This document shows, in pieces, positions 8,067 through 15,789 of a stretch of 64,000 nt of DNA (positions are counted from its first letter, which is position 1; every line of letters begins with the position of its first letter). Origin of the DNA: CANMXU01 sp052030545. Its GTDB lineage: Bacteria > Pseudomonadota > Gammaproteobacteria > Enterobacterales > Alteromonadaceae. The stretch covers positions 1 to 64,000 of the forward strand of contig NZ_JBPDIH010000008.1 of the NCBI RefSeq assembly GCF_052030545.1, read 5' to 3'. The translations under genes were made by a program, and so were the position numbers. The notes under the pieces are model-generated. The model worked only from the letters and a program-made list of their open reading frames with translations. It did no database searches and was not told the DNA's origin.

Positions 8067-10214
8067 CTAAAACTGATAATCAAATGTTACGCCAAATACT
8101 GCTGGCTCCCCAAACTGGTAGTAGGCTTTATCAGTGTAGCCGTCGCGTGGGTCATTACCAAAGTAAAAACCACGAGTTGCATATTCTTTGTCGAACATAT
8201 TACGCACCCATGCCTTAATATGCCAATTTGGTGCGAAGTAAGTAACTGAACCATTAAATACCGTTGCTGTGCTCGACTTTTCACTATGGCTGTCTGAGAA
8301 GTAAAAACCGTCTTTACTATCAACAGAAACGTTGACTAGCCAATTATCATTTGGATAATAATTTACACCTAAGTTCATTTGAAAGTTTGGTGCATGTGCT
8401 TGGTCACGACCTGTTTCTTCTGTACCGTCTTTATAAGTAAAGCCACTAAACTCGGTATCTAGCAAACCAAGTGCGCCATATACTTCAACAGCTTCGTTAA
8501 TAAACCAATTGCCTTCTACTTCAATACCTCGGTTATAACCTTGCGCGGCATTAGCCCAGTAACTGGTGAATTCTGAACTACCGTCTGGTCGTTCAACTAA
8601 GTTGTAGCTGCTAATTTGAATATCTTCACGCTCCATATAGAAAACTGCGGTACGAACCGATGCGGTATTGTTTAAAAAATTCGCTTTGTAACCGACTTCG
8701 TAATTCCAGACATATTCAGGATCGTAAGTGCGTAAATCGGCTGGCAACGTACCGTCTGCATTTACACCACCAGCTTTAAAGCCACGGTTAATTGAAGCAT
8801 ATACTTGGTTATTATTATCTAATTGATAAGACAGCACAGCTTTACCGCCCAACATGTCGTCGCTTGGTTTATCAACAACACCATCACTGTTGGTGAAGTC
8901 GCTAATACGGTGTTCAAAGCGCAAGCCTGAAATAAGTTTTAGTTTTTGCGTAATCGATGTTTCTAATTGGGCAAACAATGCATAGCTTGAGGCGTCAAAC
9001 TCAGAAAGATAGTCTGCATCAAGATAGGTATATTGACGACGTAGATCTTCTGTTTCATGTTTTACATAAGCGCCGGCAACCCACGAAGTACTGTTATTAA
9101 ATATTTCTTCGCCTGGGTTTGAAATAAAACGCACTTCGCCGCTAAAGTTATTACGCTCTCTAAAGTAATGATCGGTTGATGAATAGCCGTCAGCTTCAGC
9201 TAAACAACCTGTTGGGGTAATACACGGGTCAGGATTATAAATATCGTTGTCCCAATCGTCAGGGCGCCATTCGTATTCACCAAAAGCCCAGTCTTCGTCA
9301 TATCCGTAGTCTAAATCAGAAAATGACATACTAGTAACCGCTTCTATAGTGAACGCTTTGTTGGCGGTGTAAGTAAACTTGGCACTCATTGCGGTAGAGT
9401 TTTGCTTATCAAAGCCAGGGTTATCTGAATAAGTGGTGCGGTTATTGTCTAAAGAAAAGGCATCGTAACCGTTGTCGAAATTAAAATGCATTAGCGCTAG
9501 GTCTATGGTTAGATCTTTGCTTGCTTGGATCGCTAGTTTGCCACGCAAACTTAATTCATCACGGTTGTTGGTATCTTCACGATCTAAATGGATATTTTCC
9601 ATATAGCCGTCGCTTTTGTACTGCTCTACTGCCATACGATAGTTAACTTTATCGTTTGCAGGCCCAGAAACAACGAGTCCAGCACCGTAACTATTATAGT
9701 TGCCAGAAGTTAAACGCATCGAGCTTTCAAATTCATCAGTAGGTGCATTACTTTGCATGTACATAATACCCGCTAACGCATTAGCGCCAAAACGTGTACC
9801 CTGTGGCCCGCGGTAAACTTCCACTTGACCAATATCGTATGTTGATGCAATGCTGCCAATTCCAGAAAAATCAATGTCATCAACAATTAAACCAACAGAT
9901 GAGTTCATAGGTTGAATAAACTGGCTACGCTCACCTATGCCACGTATTTGGTAATATCTAGCACGTTGTGCGCCACTGGCAAAATTAATGTTTGGTAGCG
10001 TTGCGACAATTTCTTCTAAGTTTTGCGCACTTCGTAAGGCAATGTCTTCACTAGAAAGAACAGATAATGCAGACGTAGATTCGTGTAAATTAAGTTGGCG
10101 ATAATCACTTTGAACGGTGATCACTTCCATCGCTTGATTGTTATTGGCTAAGGTAAGTGGAGTGATAAAGGCGCTAGCAACGGCTAAAGCAAGTGATGTT
10201 TTTACGGCTTTCAT
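8067..10214 (-). CDS. TonB-dependent outer-membrane receptor, probable thiamine importer
   Basis: A 715-residue TonB-dependent receptor. A signal peptide (about 1-23, ending LTLA) is followed by a TonB-box-like MEVITVQ near residue 29, a plug domain with VEVYRGPQGTRFGANALAG, and a 22-strand barrel ending in aromatic Phe (TFDYQF), the usual outer-membrane insertion signal. It is the first gene after a TPP riboswitch and is followed by thiamine-binding, transporter and kinase genes. Thiamine or a phosphate ester of it is therefore the inferred ligand; TonB receptors for B1 under THI-element control are established in other bacteria. Confidence 0.88.
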   Translation of the reverse strand: MKAVKTSLALAVASAFITPLTLANNNQAMEVITVQSDYRQLNLHESTSALSVLSSEDIALRSAQNLEEIVATLPNINFASGAQRARYYQIRGIGERSQFIQPMNSSVGLIVDDIDFSGIGSIASTYDIGQVEVYRGPQGTRFGANALAGIMYMQSNAPTDEFESSMRLTSGNYNSYGAGLVVSGPANDKVNYRMAVEQYKSDGYMENIHLDREDTNNRDELSLRGKLAIQASKDLTIDLALMHFNFDNGYDAFSLDNNRTTYSDNPGFDKQNSTAMSAKFTYTANKAFTIEAVTSMSFSDLDYGYDEDWAFGEYEWRPDDWDNDIYNPDPCITPTGCLAEADGYSSTDHYFRERNNFSGEVRFISNPGEEIFNNSTSWVAGAYVKHETEDLRRQYTYLDADYLSEFDASSYALFAQLETSITQKLKLISGLRFEHRISDFTNSDGVVDKPSDDMLGGKAVLSYQLDNNNQVYASINRGFKAGGVNADGTLPADLRTYDPEYVWNYEVGYKANFLNNTASVRTAVFYMEREDIQISSYNLVERPDGSSEFTSYWANAAQGYNRGIEVEGNWFINEAVEVYGALGLLDTEFSGFTYKDGTEETGRDQAHAPNFQMNLGVNYYPNDNWLVNVSVDSKDGFYFSDSHSEKSSTATVFNGSVTYFAPNWHIKAWVRNMFDKEYATRGFYFGNDPRDGYTDKAYYQFGEPAVFGVTFDYQF

Positions 10215-10297
10215 GTTGATCTCATAATTATTTTTACGGGACCGCGCTTGAATGTATCAAACAGTTAGCCATTAAAGCCTTAATGTACTGTGAAACA

Positions 10298-10381
10298 ACC
10301 ATTCCTACGCCGGTATTATCCGTGTCAGGTTCTAAGGGTTACTCTCAGCATAAAAGCATGTTTTATGCACCCCTTGGCTTG
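10298..10381 (-). promoter_or_regulatory. TPP riboswitch (THI element)
   Basis: Read on the minus strand, this segment contains the conserved THI-box blocks in order: AGGGGTGC (P1/P2 side), GCTGAGAGTAACCC (P2/J3-2), GAACCTGACACGG and the ATAATACCGGCGTAGGAA block (P4/P5 and 3' side). The internal arm GCATAAAA/TTTTATGC forms the variable P3 helix. It lies about 85 bases before the TonB receptor start codon. No terminator hairpin with a U-run follows, so control of translation seems more likely than attenuation. Confidence 0.95.
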
Positions 10382-10460
10382 GGGCGCATATTACCAATTT
10401 GTATCAGGATGTACAGCAGTATTGTGTCACAGTTTTTTTATAACTTATTTAATAGTCGTA

Positions 10461-10811
10461 TTAAACCGCTAACATTGGCCCTAGTGGCTTGCCACCAAGT
10501 AAGTGCATATGAATATGGTAAACCTCCTGCCCGCCATGATCATTGCAATTCATAATCAGTCGGTAGCCATTTTCATCAATGCCCTCTTCTGCAGCGAGTT
10601 TTTTAGCCACGGTGATCATACGCCCTAAGGTTAATTCGTCAGCTTCAGTAACATCATTCACCGTAGGAATTAATGTATTTGGAATAATCAATATGTGCGT
10701 ACTGGCACGAGGTGCGATATCTCGAAACGCTGTTACTAGCTCATCTTGGTATAACAATGGAGTTGGAATTTCTTGACGAATGATTTTTGAAAAAATGGTT
10801 TCTTCAGCCAT
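10461..10811 (-). CDS. hinT: HIT-family purine nucleoside phosphoramidase HinT
   Basis: A 116-residue HIT protein of normal HinT length, beginning EETIFSKIIRQEIP. The histidine-triad motif HIHMHLLGG lies near the C-terminus; its middle histidine is the nucleophile. HinT hydrolyses AMP-lysine and other adenosine phosphoramidates and aminoacyl-AMP adducts in the cytoplasm. It lies upstream of the riboswitch operon in the same direction, with about 80 bases between its stop codon and the riboswitch. It is probably a separate unit. Confidence 0.93.
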   Translation of the reverse strand: MAEETIFSKIIRQEIPTPLLYQDELVTAFRDIAPRASTHILIIPNTLIPTVNDVTEADELTLGRMITVAKKLAAEEGIDENGYRLIMNCNDHGGQEVYHIHMHLLGGKPLGPMLAV

Positions 10812-11048
10812 GTTTTAATACTCTTTATAAGTGCCCATAGGTTGTTATCGTTAGTGTAACGTGAAATCGATAAATAATTAACTATTTGCTTTAATTTGAA
10901 AATAAGGTGTTAAATCGCAATTTATTGTGGGCATGTTAATATTGGCTTTATCATGGTTTTTCAATAGTCGTTAACGCGTTTAGTGATGATATTCACTTGT
11001 AGATCTACTACTATAGCGTTTTAACAGCATTATAAAAAAGGCATTACC

Positions 11049-13640
11049 TTGCTAGTTAACAAGCTTAAACTTTTTGGTCAAATTTCCCGACAAATTTTTA
11101 TCTATTTTATTATCGTCACTATTTTAGGGCTAATTTACGGTATTTGGCATAGTTCACAGCAAGCAGATTTTTTACCATTAACTGAACAGTCATCAACGAT
11201 CGAGGCTAAATACAGTTATTTTATCAGTCGAGACTCAGTCAATACTCAAGAAGTTTTAGCGCATGAGTTTTCCTACGTTGATGCTCAAGATATTCCATTC
11301 CAGCTTGATGACATGACTTATTGGATCAAAGTTGAGCTTACCAACAAGGTTAGCGCCGAGCTGCCATTAGTATTACATGCCGACAATGCCATGTTAGAAG
11401 ATTTTTCCATCTACCAATTGGCTCAAGAATACAATAAAGCGGTTAAAATAACGCTAGATACCAATACGACTCAGACAATATTTCCTCACTTATCTTTTAA
11501 TTTGCCTGCAAAAGTCACCAATACTTATTTAATGAAAATCAAAACACTTGGTCCGCCTAATGTGCCAATCGTGTTATACCATCAAGATAATTTTCAACAA
11601 CGCATACAATTAAGTCAGTTACTGTTCGGCGCATTCATTGGTATTATGTTGATGATCGCAGCCTACAATGTCGTGGTATATTTTGCCCTTAAAGATAATA
11701 TTTATTTAATATATTTAGGCTATCAACTGTCAGCCTTTGTTGTTTTAGCGGGAATTAATGGTTTTGGCTATTACCTACTTCCTGTGTCTATTCAGCAACA
11801 CCTTAACGACCAAATTATATTTTTTCACTATTTATTAGCGATTTTTTTGCTGGTATTTACGCTCTATTTTTTACGGTACAACCAACAACACCCTAAAATT
11901 ACGCGAATTGTCGGTATCGTGAGCATTGCGCTTATTATAACCAGTGTAATTTCAACTCAACTCAGCCCCATTATGCAGGCGAAAGTATTTTTTAGCGTGC
12001 AACCTATGCTGTACTTACTGGCTATTTTTCTAGTGGGGTTAAAATTACGTAAATCTTTTGCTTGGGCTCGTTTTTATTTTATATCTTGGTTGCCTTTGCT
12101 TATCGGCGCAGCAGTTCAGCCTATGTTGCTGCTTAACTTTATTGACTATTCATTTATTGCCAAAAATGCCTTTTTACTTGGGGTATTAATTGAAGTGAGT
12201 TTTATGGCGTTTGCGTTAGCAGAGCGTATGCGCAGAAATGAACAAGAGCGATTACATGATGTTTATTATCACGCTAACAATGGCTTACTTAAAAAAGTGT
12301 TGTTATCAAATGCCATTGCCGAGCATGCACAGCAACACCAAGTTAATTTAAGTATTTTAGTGATTAAGCCAGAGCACATTGATCATATTAACTTGTACAT
12401 GAATGACCGTTTAAATAGCCATTTTTATCGAGAGTTAAATCGCAGCCTTTCATCTTTATTTGCCTACAATAATGCCATTGTGCCGTTATCAGCTAATGGT
12501 GAAAAGCTTTGTTTGGTTGAAAAAAACACCTTCGCGATACTCATTGATAACAAAAAAACAACGCAGTCACACCAAGTTTTAATACAATCAATTCAGTCTG
12601 TTATTTTAGATAACTATAAAATTGACCAGCTATCATTGCCACTTTCTGCCCATGTTGGTATCGCCAATTTCCCTGAACATGGCAATACCAGTAACCAAGT
12701 ATTAAATCGTGCGCAGCTGGCACTAAAACAAGCTGAAAACTCACCTAACAAATGGGCTATTTTTGAAGCTGAAAGCGCACTGCAAGACGAGTATTTATTA
12801 AAACTTGCCTGCGATTTGCAAGCGGCAATTAACAATAACGAATTTGAGGTTTATCACCAGCCCCAAATTGATTTAAAAACGTTAAGAGTCTGTGGTAGCG
12901 AGTGTTTATTACGTTGGCACCATCATAGTGAAGGTGAAATTTCACCAGATATATTTATTGCCGTAGCTGAAGATACCGGACTAATTAACGAACTCACCTT
13001 GTGGGCATTTAATAAAGCCTTATCTCAGCATCAAGATATTATTGATAATGGCAATTCTAATCACATGCTATCAATAAATATTTCAGCTAAAGATATCAGT
13101 TCAAAAACATTCTATCAGTCAGTAATTGAGAGCATTGAACAAAGTGAAATACGCGCAGATAAAATTATTTTTGAACTGACCGAAGCGGCAATCATTACCG
13201 ATAATGAACAAGCACAACGTGCTATTGAACAATTTAGTGAACTAGGCATTACCATAAGCATTGATGATTTTGGCAGTGGTTGCTCTTCTCTCTCTTATAT
13301 TACTGATTTACCTTTCAATGAATTAAAAATAGATCGGCAATTTGTCGCTGACATCAATCAATCTCGCAAACGTAAAACCATAGTACAAACCATGGCAACA
13401 ATGGCAAAAGGTATTGGTTTGGAAGTTGTAGCTGAAGGGATCAGCAGTGAAGCTGATGAAAAAGCAATGCAGGCCTTTGGCTGCGATATTGGTCAAGGGT
13501 ATTATTATGCGCCGCCAATGCCGATTATGAGCTATTTAATTTGGTTAAAAGAACAAGTTAATGGCCGAAATCAGCAACAAGAAGGTGAGTTTATTTCTGC
13601 TAAAAAGGTGGAAGAATTGAAGAGTGATGGTCAACAATAA
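11049..13640 (+). CDS. Membrane c-di-GMP phosphodiesterase (7TMR-DISM, degenerate GGDEF, EAL)
   Basis: An 863-residue protein. After a membrane anchor (about 15-33), a periplasmic 7TMR-DISMED2-like domain (about 45-180) precedes seven membrane helices (about 190-390). A GGDEF-like domain follows (about 430-575), but its signature reads VEKNTF at 490-495, so no cyclase activity is expected. The EAL domain (about 585-830) keeps Glu618 (written ECL), Asn677, Glu709, Asp739/Asp740, Lys760, Glu796 and Gln816, so it is predicted to be active. The start is TTG, with AAAGG about 8 bases upstream. Its 3' end overlaps the convergent next gene by 41 bases. Confidence 0.9.
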   Translation: MLVNKLKLFGQISRQIFIYFIIVTILGLIYGIWHSSQQADFLPLTEQSSTIEAKYSYFISRDSVNTQEVLAHEFSYVDAQDIPFQLDDMTYWIKVELTNKVSAELPLVLHADNAMLEDFSIYQLAQEYNKAVKITLDTNTTQTIFPHLSFNLPAKVTNTYLMKIKTLGPPNVPIVLYHQDNFQQRIQLSQLLFGAFIGIMLMIAAYNVVVYFALKDNIYLIYLGYQLSAFVVLAGINGFGYYLLPVSIQQHLNDQIIFFHYLLAIFLLVFTLYFLRYNQQHPKITRIVGIVSIALIITSVISTQLSPIMQAKVFFSVQPMLYLLAIFLVGLKLRKSFAWARFYFISWLPLLIGAAVQPMLLLNFIDYSFIAKNAFLLGVLIEVSFMAFALAERMRRNEQERLHDVYYHANNGLLKKVLLSNAIAEHAQQHQVNLSILVIKPEHIDHINLYMNDRLNSHFYRELNRSLSSLFAYNNAIVPLSANGEKLCLVEKNTFAILIDNKKTTQSHQVLIQSIQSVILDNYKIDQLSLPLSAHVGIANFPEHGNTSNQVLNRAQLALKQAENSPNKWAIFEAESALQDEYLLKLACDLQAAINNNEFEVYHQPQIDLKTLRVCGSECLLRWHHHSEGEISPDIFIAVAEDTGLINELTLWAFNKALSQHQDIIDNGNSNHMLSINISAKDISSKTFYQSVIESIEQSEIRADKIIFELTEAAIITDNEQAQRAIEQFSELGITISIDDFGSGCSSLSYITDLPFNELKIDRQFVADINQSRKRKTIVQTMATMAKGIGLEVVAEGISSEADEKAMQAFGCDIGQGYYYAPPMPIMSYLIWLKEQVNGRNQQQEGEFISAKKVEELKSDGQQ

Positions 13641-13983
13641 GCCAGCTACCCCCTATTTTTTGATAGACAAAACTAAAACGTGCTTGAGTGATGACTTTAT
13701 GGTTTTTATCAAACCAGCTAAATGTATATATACCGTTGCTTATGGCAAAATTGTCAAAGCAACGGATCTCAAACTGATCAAATTCAATTTTACGTTCACT
13801 AAACTGAAAAAAATACGTGAAGTATTGTTCTATTAAGGCTGTGGTATTACGTTGAATCGGAGAAAACGTGCCCCATAACGACGCGTTTTCAGCATATAAA
13901 CGACAAATAGCCTCTGGTGTTTCTTCACTAAACCCTTGTGCCCATGTCGACATTAGCTGATTAATTTCTGTTGTTAATGCCAT
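13600..13983 (-). CDS. NTF2-like (SnoaL/SgcJ-type) protein
   Basis: A 127-residue protein with the cone-shaped NTF2/SnoaL-like fold expected from TWAQGFSEETPEAICRLYAE, LIEQYFTYFFQF and the terminal RFSFVYQKIGGSWLIVDHHS. This SgcJ/EcaC or calcium-calmodulin-kinase-association-like group has no general function. There is no signal peptide. ATG 13983 is preferred, with GGGAG 8-9 bases upstream, over a GTG one codon earlier. It converges on and overlaps the EAL gene by 41 bases. Confidence 0.75.
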   Translation of the reverse strand: MALTTEINQLMSTWAQGFSEETPEAICRLYAENASLWGTFSPIQRNTTALIEQYFTYFFQFSERKIEFDQFEIRCFDNFAISNGIYTFSWFDKNHKVITQARFSFVYQKIGGSWLIVDHHSSILPPF

Positions 13984-14081
13984 CACCTACTCCCTTTGTA
14001 AAAAACAAGCCTACTTGCATATGCTCATAATCTACCGACTAATGCGTTTGCTATCTATAAGCAAAAAGTCGTAATTATATT

Positions 14082-14627
14082 TTAAAGCAACTGTTTTTTA
14101 AGAACATTAAGATATGAAAAATAAGCCTCTTCGTTATAGTTTCTAGATAACTTATTCATAAAGCCGTGGTAATAATTACTTTGGCAAATACTTACCTTGT
14201 TAAATAATGCTATTTTGTTTGCCAAGTAGCTAATATCAAAATGATCTTCTTGTTTGGGCAATATAACGTCTATGGAGAACTTTGGTTGTTGGGTAAGGTA
14301 ATGCCGTATTTGGCTGCCGTAAAAGGCAAATGCTTTCGAATTTTTGTTGATATTATTTGAGCCAGCATAGCGCCAAAGTACAGATGCGCCAACGCTAAAA
14401 CCAATCAACCGGTAAGCTGTGTTTGGCTCGAGTTGCTTTTTAAGCGTGTCGAAATATCTATCTAAACCGACGTGTTCAACAAAATATTGATAGGCGGTTG
14501 CTTCGTCATCAAAACTAAGGCTTGAGTCTTTATATGGCGAAATGATTTTTGCAGCGCCAATCGCTTCGCTAAACGCTTGTAGAGAGGTGCTATTGCCGAA
14601 TATATCGCTAATGATTATCGTGTCCAT
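14082..14627 (-). CDS. Alpha/beta hydrolase, dienelactone-hydrolase-like
   Basis: A small 181-residue alpha/beta hydrolase. The nucleophile elbow is GFSVGAS (true dienelactone hydrolases have Cys where this has Ser), a conserved-looking acid region is LPKQEDHFD, and a catalytic-type His lies in NYYHGFMN. It is shorter than typical DLH proteins (about 230 residues). The substrate is unknown. It lies 15 bases downstream of the LysE exporter gene in the same direction and may be cotranscribed with it. Confidence 0.7.
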   Translation of the reverse strand: MDTIIISDIFGNSTSLQAFSEAIGAAKIISPYKDSSLSFDDEATAYQYFVEHVGLDRYFDTLKKQLEPNTAYRLIGFSVGASVLWRYAGSNNINKNSKAFAFYGSQIRHYLTQQPKFSIDVILPKQEDHFDISYLANKIALFNKVSICQSNYYHGFMNKLSRNYNEEAYFSYLNVLKKQLL

Positions 14628-14642
14628 AGTCTCTTAGGCTGC

Positions 14643-15254
14643 CTAAAAGTATTCAACAACTAATGCCGAGATCACGGGTAAAATGGAGCCGACCAGTAAC
14701 AACGCCATGGTTACATTAAATACTTTTTGATGATTTGGCTTTGACAAGTATTTTTTCATTTTCATGCCGCCGAGTAACCATAAAAACAAGCTTGGTAGAG
14801 CCACAACAAAAAAGACAAAGGCAATGTATAAAACTTGCCAATAAAACGTATCCGATAACGTGGTATAAGCGCTAATAGCGCCTGTGCCCATTACCCAAGC
14901 TTTTGGGTTTAACCATTGAAATAATGCCGCTTGTACAAAGCTTATCGGTTTAGCAACGTCTTTTTCTAACGATGTTGTCGCAGAGTTGGCAATTAACCAC
15001 GCAAGATATAATAAATAGAACACGCCAATAATTTTAATCGCTTGATGTAAAAATGGATAAGCAAGAAAAACACTCGACATACCAAAACCAAGAATAATTA
15101 ACATTGGAATAAAGCCACAAATAATACCCATTAAATGCGGCATACTTCGCTTAATACCAAAGTTTAAACCTGAGGTCATGATCATAATATTATTAGGACC
15201 TGGGGTAATAGAAGCAGACAAGGCAAATAGCCAAACTGTTAACCAATATTCCAA
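14643..15254 (-). CDS. LysE/RhtB-family amino-acid exporter
   Basis: A 203-residue inner-membrane protein with about six transmembrane helices and the LysE signature near the N-terminus, SITPGPNNIMIMTSGLNFG. A later segment, FQWLNPKAWVMG, is also typical. The family exports amino acids such as threonine, homoserine or lysine; the specificity here cannot be read from sequence. It lies between the secreted PLA2-like gene and the small hydrolase gene, with only 3 bases to the former, so an operon is likely. Confidence 0.9.
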   Translation of the reverse strand: MEYWLTVWLFALSASITPGPNNIMIMTSGLNFGIKRSMPHLMGIICGFIPMLIILGFGMSSVFLAYPFLHQAIKIIGVFYLLYLAWLIANSATTSLEKDVAKPISFVQAALFQWLNPKAWVMGTGAISAYTTLSDTFYWQVLYIAFVFFVVALPSLFLWLLGGMKMKKYLSKPNHQKVFNVTMALLLVGSILPVISALVVEYF

Positions 15255-15257
15255 TTG

Positions 15258-15683
15258 CTAATTCCTTTTAAGCTGATGTTTTTGATAATAGGCTTTAAGC
15301 GCCTGTTCAATTTGCACTTTATCAGAGGCTGAGTTTTCTTGGTAACCACGTAAGTATGGCCAGCCATATCCCCAGCGAAATTGTGTGGGTAAATAAGGTG
15401 TGCCTCCGACACGAACACCAGCAAGCATCAATTTTGCGATGTGCTTTTGTCCGACTTTATCGACGCAGTGCTTTAAATCTTGATCAGCAATTTCGCGCAT
15501 TTTAGCCGTGCCACCTTGCCAATAGGCGAGATCATGCGCGGTGCAACAGTCTAACCATAATGTATTTTGCACGAGCGTACCATCGGGAAACAAACTACAA
15601 CCGTCAGAGGTAAAAGGTTTGATGGTGTCAGCATTGCAAAACAATGGTGTTAAACAAACTAAAATGAAGGCGTATTTGAACAT
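15258..15683 (-). CDS. Secreted protein with phospholipase A2 catalytic motif
   Basis: Starting at the Met with a clear signal peptide (MFKYAFILVCLTPLFCNA), this is a 141-residue exported protein. Its key segment CCTAHDLAY matches the phospholipase A2 signature C-C-x-x-H-D-x-x-Y (Cys46, Cys47, His50, Asp51, Tyr54 by this start). A DGCSLFPDG segment some 15 residues earlier could be the calcium-loop equivalent. The rest lacks the full disulphide pattern of animal enzymes, so activity is inferred, not shown. An upstream in-frame ATG at 15737 would add 18 residues before the signal peptide and is less likely. Confidence 0.68.
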   Translation of the reverse strand: MFKYAFILVCLTPLFCNADTIKPFTSDGCSLFPDGTLVQNTLWLDCCTAHDLAYWQGGTAKMREIADQDLKHCVDKVGQKHIAKLMLAGVRVGGTPYLPTQFRWGYGWPYLRGYQENSASDKVQIEQALKAYYQKHQLKRN

Positions 15684-15789
15684 AGCTACTGTTTTATCGT
15701 TATAAGTATATGGTCGATGTGCTGATGCACTGACCATATACTAACGATTTTTGCTGGATAAAACAGCTAGCAAATTTTGAAATGGGTAG

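Noticed and set aside
10215..10297. A transcription terminator between the TPP riboswitch and the TonB receptor gene
   Set aside because: The only hairpin seen (ATTAA-GGCT-TTAAT) is weak and has no T-run, so attenuation is not supported.
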